Below, piece after piece: positions 21,830 to 34,100 of a DNA stretch of 64,000 nucleotides (its first letter is position 1; every line of letters starts with the position of its first letter). Position numbers and translations under genes: made by a program. The stretch is from Schistosoma mansoni (taxonomy: Eukaryota > Platyhelminthes > Trematoda > Strigeidida > Schistosomatidae), in contig NC_031502.1 in assembly GCF_000237925.1 (NCBI RefSeq), positions 32,949,914 through 33,013,913 on the forward strand, written 5' to 3'. The notes below the pieces were generated by a model. The model was not told the DNA's origin, made no database searches, and saw nothing but the letters and a program-made list of their open reading frames with translations.

Positions 21830-24800
21830 AAACTATCGAGTCAATTCTTGGCACCATTATCTTCTATAAAATATGAATTTTTCCATCTATCTAGAACACT
21901 TAATAAAACGCTTCAAATCTATAATCTAAGTTTGATTCAACTACCATATACAGCTTTATATACTCAACCTTTACCCGTATTGTTTGTGTGGCAACTGGTG
22001 ATACCGATAACTGTCTAGGAAATTTCAAATGGTGAACCTTTGATCCAATGGATGAATGATGAGTGTTTTAAGAACTATTTCAAATCTCTGAAAATGTCAA
22101 AAATTTACTCGGTCTGTATTCAAACATACAAAATACTTTTATAATTATTTTATGCAGTTGAAAAAAAAACAACCATGAATATGGTTTATTAACCATACGA
22201 TTCAGAAGAATTAACAACTCACTAGGCAATTTCATGACTAAATATTAATTATAGTGTTTAGTGTAAAATATCTTCTCAATAGTATATATTACAGCCCAGT
22301 ATGAATTTTACATTATTCAATATAAGTCCTGTTATGTCACAACTTGAGTCATGAAAACTGGATTCTAGACTATTGATTCATAGAATTGTTCTTACCATAG
22401 AGTTCGAAGATCCTGTGTGTGATCTTAGGTGAACATTGCTGTGGAGTCACAAAAGCAGAGTAATACACCTGATAAATACATACGGGGTAACTAAGATAAA
22501 GTAAAGAATGACCTATGCCCAAGAAAAATTGATTTGTATCATACTGGAAAACTAGAAACAGATTAACCTTCATTCACATGTATAGCACTGTAAACCATTA
22601 AATATTGAATATCATGGCCAGGTCAATGTGACAATCAGTCTCGAGCACCAAGTCCGAGTGGCAGTCTACCAGTAGGCAGTCATACATTTCTGTGATCAGA
22701 TAATTGTGTACTATTGAAAATTCGTGTAAACTTGGTAATATAATATGATAAATTTAATTGTAAATAATATATGAATATTTTACAATTAATATTAGATCCT
22801 TGGGTAATTATATTTGAGTGTTGTTTTCAAATGATATATCCATTCAATATTATTGTGACTGATATATTTTAATCGTAATTTTTGGGGTATCCTAGTCACA
22901 GAAGATGCACTGCATCTTACTCAAGTAGATCGACTGTTTTTTTTTCAGTCGCTAGTGTTTCCTCTAAGCCCCAGAGGAAAAGGAACTGAGTGAGCCTATA
23001 TAAAACTATAGTATCCACAGAAATAAACTCTATTAAATAGTAATACAACATGGATTTCTTCTACGATATTTGACTAATATATATATATATGTTATAACTA
23101 CGTCGCCAACTGTTATGCATGGTCGTCGCTAATTGTTATGTCGAAATCTCTCATTACTCATACTTGAAAACGAGGAACCATTGCAATTTTCACGACGCAT
23201 AAGTAGGTACACAAAGACTGGTACAAGTGAAGATTTATTAACCCCAAAACACGACGACGACTCTAGTCGAAAATACACTCATTTATATGTTGATTTGTAA
23301 ACCCATTTTGATGACTAATTAGGATGAAATCACATATACGAAAAATACTCAAAGTTATAATAAACCATATGCTGTGTGTCATGTTAAGTATAGTTCAGGT
23401 CAAATAAATATAAGAATATCGTATGTTATACAGAATGAAATATCCCACTGGAAAAACAAAACAAATACTACATGGAGTAATTATCACATCGAATGAAAAA
23501 GAAGTTATGCTGAAAAATTCACAATCAGTAAAAGAATCTAATGTTGCCTTTTTATCGCGTCATATCAGATAATTTTTGCTATTAGGTGACCTAAGGTATA
23601 GAACTATTGAAAAATAGGGAGTAAGGAACAAATAGCTCATCTAACATTGGGAATGTTGAATAGCGCGCATGCATGATTCCAAACACGATCAATTATCGAT
23701 TTTACGGAGAGTACAACTTCAAACCACTGAGTAGCCGTGTTCAATGGTTCATATCTGTTCCAGTCAGTGTAAAAGGGATCTAATGCTTTAATTTAGACTT
23801 TGTAAATTCTATAATTCAATACATATAAAGTGGAACATCACGATATACGTCTTGACTCAAAACAACATTAAACACAGAAATGTTCTGATTATCAATAATA
23901 AGTAGTTTGGAACGTTATAAAAGTACTTTTCGTCATGAAAATCATACTTGATAACGATTTGACTGATCTTGTAAACATGTTTTTGGGTTTATTGTATTCA
24001 TTTTTTATAACCAGTACAGATGATATTCAGTGAAACATTCTCGAATGTTTCGCTTGAAGCATTCAGTTTATCTAGTTTGCTTAGAACTGGTAGATAAATG
24101 ATCAACTAAATAGTCAGTCATCGTCAACGTAGATTGTGATACAAATATATTTATCAGTATCAGTTGCCATCTCGGACATCTGCGCAACAAAAAGGGAACT
24201 GAACAAAACGAGAAACGAACAAGGGGTAACTAATATCGAATTCAATCGAATACAAGAAGTACAGTTAAAGCGGAACAAATGAGATGATGGAATGAAAAAT
24301 TAGAAAGGAAAACTCATTCAAGACTTGAAGGTAGAGAATGAACGCAACTTCATAACCATCCAGTACAAATATTGCACAAGCTTAAACCAGAAACTAGATG
24401 CCGTTCTTCATTGCTCAAATAAGCGGTTAATGGCTTCATGGATTGGTTCTATGCTTTAGTTTTCCATCATAGGCTTACTTCTAACCAGCTCCTATGGGAG
24501 CTGGCATTGAATGACGACACAGATGATGGCTGAGAATACATGTAGAATTGCCAAACCACTTCACAGATTGGTCAATTTTACCAAGAACCCTACGTCTAAT
24601 TTTAGGATTTTCTCATATGGTTGCTCCAAAATCTGTGAGCGATCCGTCAAAAGTATCTATGATTAAGTGCTAGTAACATGAGGATGTTTCCGATCTTTAA
24701 AGGCAATGTTTTAAAGCTATAAAGTAAAATAAATTATTGTGCAGCTCCCAGTTCGTAGAATCATCTACCATATATAAACGAAACAAACCGGTGGTGAATG
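21830..24800. other. Mostly featureless; decayed repeat traces
   Basis: A weak SINE trace at 22385-22470, the remnant at 23630, and at 23091-23140 two copies of a CGTCGC-AA-TGTTAT motif that also precedes the LTR-like repeat at 8323. No gene seen. Confidence 0.45.
23630..23790 (-). repeat. SINE remnant
   Basis: TAGCGCGCATGCATGATTCC with a decayed tRNA-like head (AACCACTGAGTAGCC). Very old. Confidence 0.35.
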
Positions 24801-24824
24801 GATGAAGGGTTGCACAAGATCATG

Positions 24825-25035
24825 AATCGATGGACGTTAGATATCCGCTCAGTGGTCTAGAGGTTAAGCGTTCGAGCTCAAGATCGAAGGTTCTGCGTTC
24901 GAGTCCCATGTATGGAGTCGTGGATGAGCACTGTCGAAGAGTCCAATACTAGAACGTAACGGCCGTCCAGTGCTCTCGGGTTTTACATGGTGGTCTAGCT
25001 TAGATTGACTCGTGAACTGAGTTGTAAGATATATT
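24825..25035 (+). repeat. Hammerhead-SINE copy, decayed
   Basis: Good tRNA-like head (GGTCTAGAGGTTAAGCG, GCGTTCGAGTCCC). The ribozyme region has CTGTCGAAGAG and CGTAAC in place of the core. Confidence 0.75.
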
Positions 25036-25064
25036 TACTTTCCATCGAAATCAAGAACCTATTT

Positions 25065-25262
25065 AAATTAAGGCACCTGGAAACACTGGACGCCCACTTT
25101 GTCCTAGTATGAGACTCCGTAATAGTGCACATCCACAATCCTTCAAGAGAGACTCATACCCAGGCCTGTCGGTCGTACATGCGAACACCTAACCTATAAC
25201 CTACTGAGACAGCATCCAACAATGTTAACGTATAACCTCAATCAATCCAAGACATTGAAGAT
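25065..25262 (-). repeat. Hammerhead-SINE copy, decayed, tail-to-tail with previous
   Basis: Minus-strand copy with CCAGTGTTTCCAGG tail, GGACAAAG and a degraded tRNA-like head. Confidence 0.7.
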
Positions 25263-25609
25263 TGCGACATTGTAGATTATTCATCAGCTTATACAAAATA
25301 AGATCTAATAAATGTATAATAGTTTTATTTAGAAAACAGGTTAAAAGAAAGAACTATTTCTTTTCACTCACATTTTAATCATGACTAAACACACTAATAT
25401 ACACATGTTAAAATAGCCACAAAGAAAAATCCACATCAATCAATTTATAGTGTGATAAATTACAAACTTAAAAAATGTATTTATGAAAATAATTACCAAT
25501 AATTAACAAAGTAATGAATACTCAATGGTATTAACTTAGTAGCAATGTCAATTTCCTTAATTTATCCATCACCTTTATCAGTCTGAGGGTTGTGAAGATT
25601 GTTGTGTTT

Positions 25610-25712
25610 TATTGAAATCATAAATCGATCTCAGTTAGACAATTATTAAAAATATGGAAACAATAGATGGTTGTTTTGTCCAGCTATGGGACTTCTCAGC
25701 AGTGCACACCTA
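25610..25712 (-). repeat. Hammerhead-SINE fragment
   Basis: 3' half only: TGCTGAGAAGTCCCAT and GGACAAAACAACC on the minus strand. One base short of the core in each half. Confidence 0.6.
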
Positions 25713-25719
25713 GTAATAA

Positions 25720-26310
25720 TGTAGAGGATAAAAAGGGTCTGCAAATACCATTTAATACAGATAAGCTGTATGTCCTGCCGTACAACTGGAAATAAGGGTG
25801 GACTATCTGCATTTGTATCATTTATATGTACTAACCAATATAACTGATCTTGTGGAACTAGTTAAATTGGATGCACAATTAGGCAAGCCCATCAAGAAAA
25901 TTTTCGAGATCGTCCTAAATGGTTAAGTCACAGGAAGCTTGGATTAATCAACAGCCCAATACTTGTCGACCTAGCTGGTAGGAGACATCAAGTGGACGTA
26001 AACAAAGTCATTCAAATGACCTTTCCCCGTCCAGATTCCACTAAGTTTGACCCTTGGTCTATATGCACGTCTTCTTTTATATGAATGAAAGCATCGACAC
26101 CCATCTATGCAAACCTGACCTGTGTTTTTATAAGAAATTTGTACAACAACTCTCATTATCTGGATCACCAAACACTAAAGTGAGCTGGGAATGGCTTACT
26201 GAACAATCTCTCATCCGTTATTGTCTTCCTTTTCGAAATTTATGTTCTCATTTATTATTGCGTAACTGTGATATCCCGTTTATGCTTACATAACAGCCAC
26301 TAATATTTGA
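25720..26310. other. Unclassified stretch with short frames on both strands
   Basis: Holds a plus frame of 79 codons (26054-26293, starting MVYMHVFFYMNESI) and a minus frame of 66 codons (25971-26171). Neither matches a family I know. Likely repeat debris. Confidence 0.25.
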
Positions 26311-26520
26311 CTTCTCACCATAATTTCATCAATTATATTATACAATTTATCAATTATATAACATGTTCTAGTTCGTTTGTTTGTTAATAAGCATCATTGA
26401 CAATTAGTCACTTTATGCAACTCATCTTCTAATTTCCATCCCACCCAACATATACAACAATACGAAATCTAAACAATCTATAAGTTGATAATATCACGTT
26501 GGACAATCTGATACATACAT

Positions 26521-26725
26521 ACAGTGAGGTGCTTGAAGGTGGTCAGCAGGAAACACTGGACTTGGGATTTCGTGTTATATACCACTTACCAGTAAGGCGT
26601 ACATGTAATCTCAAGGAAGTCAGTAACCCCTAGTGGATTCACACCCTGGTCATCCAGTTAAACAATCTAAGAAGCTACCACTGCAGCTATTCAGGCCGCG
26701 ACTAACCTCCTGTAGGAGTAAGATA
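26521..26725 (-). repeat. Sm-alpha-type SINE copy, decayed
   Basis: Minus-strand copy with recognisable head and CCTGCTGACCACC end. The ribozyme's first core half reads CTGGTAA and is not functional. Confidence 0.7.
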
Positions 26726-26729
26726 TCTA

Positions 26730-27700
26730 TGTTGATAAATCACTAAGCAATGAATAATATGATGTTCCTCAAGTCCTTATAGCTAATCAAATATCATCGC
26801 CTGAATGATGATACAGCTACCAGGCTATGACTCGGCATTCATACACCATGTCTTCTCGTTGGAAGCAGTCGGCATGAGACACACCGTACCCCTACTATAA
26901 TAACGCAATGATAAAGTTCTCAGTTTTTCGTCGACGACACACAATATATAGAGTGGGATAACTACATTTCGGTAGATAAATCACGTCGGTATAAAGAAGA
27001 TTTAACAATATGCAAACAAGTATAGAAACAGGGAAAAACTAAAAGGAATGAAAATACAAGTGTTAAGGAAAATAAAGACTAGGTGAAATTGCCGACATAA
27101 GTGTAAGCATCGCTGAGCGAATGATAACAAAAATGACACAGTTGCCTAGAAAAAAAACGATGTAGATCATTGACCATGCCACACAGTTTCTTGCTATGAA
27201 TTGAGTTTTTTCCTCTAGATTTTACTAACCGTCAGTTCAGTTGACACAATCACTTCAATGACGCGATGGTTCCAGAAAATATGTGAAACTACAGATAATT
27301 ACCATAGTTATTACTCAAACTATTCAATGTTCATCAAATAACTTCATACGCATTATTCATGTTAATTTTAACATATGAACAGTCAAAATGTCACTTTTAT
27401 GAAGAAAAAAGTATTCTGTGGGATAAGAAAAGATATTTATTGTTAAAACCAAATTAAAATGTAGGATAAAAAACACATAAAAAACCAACAACGATAAATT
27501 ACTATGCATACATGAATTATTTCTTTCAAAATATTTATCTACATATATATATATATATGCATAGAATGCACTGGAGAAGATTAGATTGAGCGATATAAAT
27601 GTGTATATTGTCCCAGATTATGTAGAGAACCACTTCAAATAAACGAATAAAAGGAAGACAAGGTCATTTGTATTTATATACATAAACTGTGCGTATTACA
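26730..27700. other. No recognisable gene; 3' flank of SPECC1L
   Basis: AT-rich, with an (AT)n run near 27542-27558. The left 170 bases may continue the Sm-alpha copy. Confidence 0.5.
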
Positions 27701-27714
27701 AACTGTTTTCGTAG

Positions 27715-27720
27715 TTTATT
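27715..27720 (-). promoter_or_regulatory. Candidate polyadenylation signal for SPECC1L
   Basis: AATAAA on the minus strand, about 225 bases after the SPECC1L stop, within an AT-rich run that holds overlapping copies. Plausible by position only. Confidence 0.35.
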
Positions 27721-27943
27721 TATTTATAATTTTTTTTTAGAAAAAGAGAATGAAGATAGCAAAGAAAGTATCCGTGGTTTTACCAAATTGAAAGTTCACT
27801 AGATATACGTATGCATGTATTGTATTGTATATTCACAACAATTGGAGAAAAGAAAGAGCGAAAAAAATATAAGATAAGAAATTTAAGTAATAACACTAGA
27901 CTCTTATCCAGAATCTACATTGACACTACCGCTATTGGCATTA

Positions 27944-28117
27944 TCAATCAATACTGCCAGTAGTTGTAGATGGATTCAAGGCTTCTACTTCATAATGTCG
28001 ATATACTGAAGTGATATAAGTCATCACAGAATTCCAATCAGGTCGTTCTGTTGTAAGCATATCTTGTAATTTTAGTGTAGTTGGAATACCTTCATCTTCG
28101 GCAACTTTAAAAGCAAT
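27944..28117 (-). CDS. SPECC1L: SPECC1L last exon: end of the calponin-homology domain and stop
   Basis: This 174-base exon encodes 57 residues and a TGA at 27946-27944. It begins [20 protein letters not shown] and continues [20 protein letters not shown], the closing helices of the CH domain (human ERPDWQNVMLYVTAIYK). A TTATTATAG acceptor ends at 28118. The protein extends about 15 residues past the CH domain, slightly longer than in human. Confidence 0.92.
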   Translation of the reverse strand: MAFKVAEDEGIPTTLKLQDMLTTERPDWNSVMTYITSVYRHYEVEALNPSTTTGSID

Positions 28118-31100
28118 CTATAATAATCAATGAATGTTGACAAATGGAAATTATGAAAAAGTAAATTTAATGTATATTAAAAAAAACATTTAGATTCATG
28201 TCATATCAAACATAAATTATAAATAAAAACGAAAGTTATTGTGAAAATGTTATTTAAACTGAAATACAATAGGCGAAAATTTCCAACTGGTTAGACTAAA
28301 CTGGTTAACAATTTGCCTCACCGTGAGCGCTTGATATTTAGGCCACTGAGGTGTGACTCAACTTTAATCGATTCGAAATATTATGAAGTCATATTACAAT
28401 ACGGCTAGTGAGTAACTACTTTATACTGGACATGGTTCAGCTCTACCGATCACGACTTGAGATTAGCCCTCAAGTTTTTTATTTATTTAAACACAAATAT
28501 TGGTACAAAGGGGCACCAGATATATATGCACCACACAAATCTCATTTAATTTGTGTGAGGGCTGTGATACTACCCGGATGCCCAGACAGAAGCAGGTAGT
28601 TTTCTTAGGGGGCCACACCCCGAACCTTTCACCTAAAGATCCAATCCACAAGGCAGTGAAGCATCGTAAGGAGATACAGTCCCATGGTAGCCGGTGACCA
28701 ACGATTGATTCATACGCCATTTGTTCCCTCATGATACTGGAGCCCATGTGCACCATTGGTTTGGAATCAGGGTTTTCCGACTCCCCTAGGTGGACTCGCC
28801 ATGTCCACCGGCCCGGTTAGAGCGCCGGACATTCGCTTTTCGTTCTCTCAAAGAGCCATATGACCTGAAGGCCCGGATTCAATTTATTTACTCTGAAGAA
28901 ATGGCTTACATTAAGTCACAAAACAATTTTTTCTACTCATTGGGATATAACAAAAAGTATATTTATCATTAAACAGCCTTTTTTTTATTTATTCCAACTA
29001 AACTATTATCCGAACTAAATTGTAAAAGATTAATCGATGTTATAAACTTAGTTTTTAAAAACATAAGAAAGTTTCTCCGATTAGTTAAGACATTAGAAGA
29101 ATGTCAACTGTTTAGATAAATAAATTGACGTTTTTTTAAATTATAAGTCATTAACTGACGATATGATTATTATTTGCCAATAAGCTTGAAAGGGTCACTT
29201 GCTAATGTAGTATCATAACAACAACATGTCGAAATATGTCATTGTCTTTGTAATTTATTTATCAAGTATACAGAAGATTGTGTACTAGACTCTGAGTCAT
29301 ACCATTTGTGTAAGAGTCAATAATACCGATAGTAATACCCGATAGTTCAAACTGTGAAATACATGAACTAGAAATATGAACTCATAACTGATTGGTTGAA
29401 ATTCAATTGTTTTAATCATTAAACAATTATTTCTATTATTCAGAAGAATCGAGACAGAAAGCTTATATCATTCTAAATTAATTAGATTGATAATAACTTC
29501 ATTTACTAATTACCTATGTTGCATTTTCATCATTATTATTTATTAACAGTAATCTTCATCAAAGAAAGCTTTCTTTGATGATTTTGATTATTACCCTGAA
29601 GAAGTCCAGGCAAGTTAGCTGGAAGAAACGTTGGAATGATTTATTTAAATTTCAATGGCTGAGATTATTTCAAATATAATTTTCACATATAATGACATCT
29701 CTATACTCGGCGCCCAATTTTAGTCAAGCTATTCGTTTTAAGCTTGACGAATATTTGTATAAATCTTCATTATAAACCAAATTATTGGTTTATTGTTAAT
29801 ATTTATAAAACTAAAAAGAAATAGAATACAATAAAAAGGAGAACTTACTTCAAAACAACGTCGTTTATCAATAGGTAAACCATTAGATGTGATTAAATCA
29901 TTCCATGGGATTTTTGATGGAACATATGTATGTAATAAAGCACAAAATGCTAAACCATTATTCCATGAGCTAGAGAAATTTGTTACTTCTACACCACGAT
30001 AGCCTAATACACGTGACTGACACCAACGTAATAAAGCATTACGTTTTGAACCAGCTCCAGTTAATCTAGCTAATTCTTGTAATGGATCTTGCCAAACTTG
30101 ATGAATACTACTATGAAAACTAGTTGATGTATTCGAATGATGATCTTGTGTGGGATTAATAGATAACAAATTGTCATTAACAGTAGCATCAGCAGTACCA
30201 ATGGTTGCCGAAATATCAGATTCCTGGATGAATGAATTACGATTATTTTCACTTGAATTAACACTAGTTGTACCATTACTAGTACCTGTATGTATTTTCC
30301 CATTATTATTATTATTACTACTACTATCTGGTATAGTTGTTGATGTGAAACGTCGAAAACTCACTAAATCTAATGATCTTGATGGAGATTCTTTATGTTT
30401 TATGATTAAATCAGTTTTACTATTGTCATATGATGCATCAGCGGTAATGGTAGGATGATTAGTAACAATATCGTCTGCTTTGAATGTTTGTACAACACTT
30501 GGCGTTGAATTACTACTCTCAATTACATTACTTGTTATCAAACTATTATTGTTATGATTATTACTGTTCAATCCAGTTTTTATAGTTGATCCACAAACAC
30601 TATTATTTCTTCTGGAAAAAGATAAACAAAATAAGGTGGGATTTTAGAATGTAAATAATCAAGAATTGTATTTATGTAGAATAGATATTTCGGTTATGAA
30701 ATTATCTCAGTGATGAATGACAGCTGTTTAAAGTAATTTTTAAAGAGAAATTTCTTTAAAACTTTAAGTCAAGAATATCAACAACGGATTGATTAGAACT
30801 AGAAGTTGTAGTTTTTCTAACTACGTGTATGAATGGAAGTTAATTTAACAAGACAGATGCAATTTTATAATTTTCAAGTATAACACATTTTTACCGTTGA
30901 AATTATGATTTCATTTTAGTTAGACAACCAGAGAAAAACTGGAAACACTGGAACGATGTTTTGTCTTAGAATGGGACTCACCAGAAGTGAGCATTCACAA
31001 ACCGGCACGTGAAAATCAAACCCATAACTTTCAATATTGCACTTGAACACCTAACCTCTAGATCACTGAAACGGCATCCAACGGTGCTTTGTGTAACTCA

Positions 31101-34100
31101 AATCAATCCACTATCTTAAGTAACCCGTCATCTACTGCCCGTGGTGGATAACTTTTTCATACTCGGTACGGATTGAACTCTATTTGTCACGGCTACTTGC
31201 TAGAACTCCAGGAGTTACATCTTGAAGCCAGCCACTAGTGAGCAAATGATTATTATGAGTATAAGAGATATGTGGAGATTAGTATTTCTACCGTTGACGT
31301 ATTTATGATAATGAGTCTTCTATTCAATCATAAACGATGTACGACCTGATACAAATATCTATTGACTCTATATGCCACAATATAAGTACAACCAAGGGGA
31401 ATTAACAAGACGTAAACTATAATGATGTTAATGGTGATGGGGATTAGACACAGAGAACGCTGTTGTGGAAGAACGACTAAAATGTATAAAAATAATGTTT
31501 GCAGTAAACACATACACTTTTACTATGACTAAGTTTAAGCTGTCACCTAGAGCCTCCAAAAGTAATCTTGTGGATACCAGACAGGAATTCTGTATAGATC
31601 AGTTCAAGCCAATAACTTTAATTATTCAGGTCAAATCTGGTCTGGTTACTCATGGCAGAGATTTTTATTTCGAGATTCGATTTTAATCTAAACTCTGTGA
31701 TCAGTTTCATAATCTTTGACAAGTACAATCATAAAGATCTTTTTAAACACAATACACGCATATAGGATAGATGAGGAGTCACAGACATACGGGAGTGTGG
31801 AGATCGTTAAGTATCACTGAAATCATGAAACAACCAATGCTATACCATAGTTGGAAACCTCATACAGAAAATGTCATTTCCATCAAGATTACAGGTACAC
31901 TTTGCTGCAGGCTTACCTGTCGACTACTTCCAACCACCACCTTACAAAATAGGATACGTGGATAGTGTTTGTTCTGTTCTTTTCATTGAAAATGGATCCA
32001 ACAATTCACTGGTACGCAAAACTCATTTAAATGTCTAATGCATGAGTTATGCAAAAAAACGTTTGAAAATAATACATTTGTTAAATTTTATTTATATGTA
32101 GGTCTTATATGGATCATTAATTAGCTTCATCAATAAATAAGACATCCAGTCAGAATCAGGTTTGAGGTGATAAGAACTCATGAATAGTGTCATAGTCCAC
32201 TGAGATGCGAATCTACACTATCAAATCGTCTGGTTATAAACGTTACTGTTGAGTCACTCTAAACAATAATAATACTAATAAAAATATCAATAATAAGTGG
32301 TAAACTTTATTGTTCACAGATAATTGTTTTCAAGCTTAAAAAGAATTTTAGACTTCATTTTTAAATGTTGATTGAAATCTATTAAACAAACTCCTTGATG
32401 TAAAGACGTGTAAAATTCAGATTATAATTATTCGAGGTTTACATTAAAGGCTACTAGTACTAATCAGACAGACAGATAAATTTCAGCAAGTGAAAAACAT
32501 GAGAACTGATAAGTACAGGGTACAAACTAACCTGAGTAAAACATCTTTCGAATCTATTTTAGTAAATTGATTGAAATTATTAAACACTGTTGTTCCAGTT
32601 GAATTCATGATAGTTGATGTACCAAGTGGTGTTTTAACATTACGTTGATTATTATTACCACTACTAGTAGTAATGTTATCTGATGGAAACTTCTTCGCTA
32701 CATTTTGATTACCTAATATAGTGGAACTTGGTCCACCAGGTGCTGATGTATGAATCAGGCTGTTCATATCTGTATTCTCCTGATTCTTCACTTTGTAATT
32801 AATTTCTGATGAAATGACAGGATTTGTGATAGTTGTCCTTGAATTCAGTTGATGATTTGAAGTGGAATTACCAGTATCATTGTTCCCGTTACCATTATTA
32901 TTACTAATAGGTGCAGTCGACTTTCCAGGATACCCAGTTGGCGACATTAAACTAAGACATGATGAAATATTTTGTCGATTATTTTTTCCATTATTACTAT
33001 TGTCATTGTTATTGGTATTAGTGTATAAACGAACTGGACGTGAATTACCGACTGATGCAGATGTTGTACTGCGTTTCTGATGTTGGACCGCTTTGACCTA
33101 AATTAAAAGAGAAGTAAAAATAAGTGTTTTATATTAAGCAAAGAAAATAAACGCCAATACATACTATCTAAACTTTCGTAAGTAGCCAGTCCAATAGAAT
33201 GTAATTCTTGCAAGTGTGTAACAGAATGATCTATAAAAATCAAATGATTATGACTAACTTAGAGAAATTAATCAATAGTCATGCATCTCTTCACGGCTGT
33301 CATCCTTCAAGGACTGATATCTTATATCAGTATGGCTCATAGTAACCCTTTAACAATTGGATCAACTTTATGTTAGTTAACATGGCATATGCACATAGAT
33401 AGAGGTTGGCGATGTATACCGAATGTCAAAACTGTCACAGTAGAATAATGAGCAAAATGTGAGATAATTTATAAGATATATCTAACAGCCTACCTTTGAC
33501 AACAGTACTATTTATTATATGATTCAATCGTACGAAAGTAACAGTTTTAAGACTAATACAATTTATTTAAAATCATACTAGCGACCTATACATTCCTCTT
33601 GTCTTCAGACGTAATGCTTCACACTAGTAAAGTAATGATAAAATGGAGTATTTTTTGGTTTACTAGAGTTTTCATATTAGTCCTGGAACATGGGAGATGT
33701 AAGTTGGCAAAAGTCAAATAAATTTCTAGTATATACGTAGAGGTTTCATTAGAAAGTGACACTTAATTAAAGTAATTCAAACTTATCACTACTTTAAAAT
33801 ATGAAATTAAATACGAAAAAAAGGTCATGAACTAATAATATTATGTATGCACATATGGCACAATGAAGTACATTTCATAGATTGTTACACTTTGAGTAAA
33901 AATCAACGTGAGTACTAATCATATTATTATTTATATCAAATAAACTGATAAGTTAAACAAGTAAAAAGTAATTGTTCTTTGTTGATACATAGTAATAAGA
34001 ACACAATTTGTAAGTGAACATCCTCTATGCGTACATATTCGTGGATAAATAGACAAATAAGCGTAAACAGAAACAAAAAAAATACCTGATTTTCAATACT

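Noticed and set aside
28487-28756. Minus-strand frame of 89 codons and two plus frames
   Set aside because: They lie in the GC-richer 3' untranslated region of an RTE-like LINE.
30070-30458. Frames of 77 codons (minus) and 102 codons (plus)
   Set aside because: Off-frame readings of the CH-domain exon.
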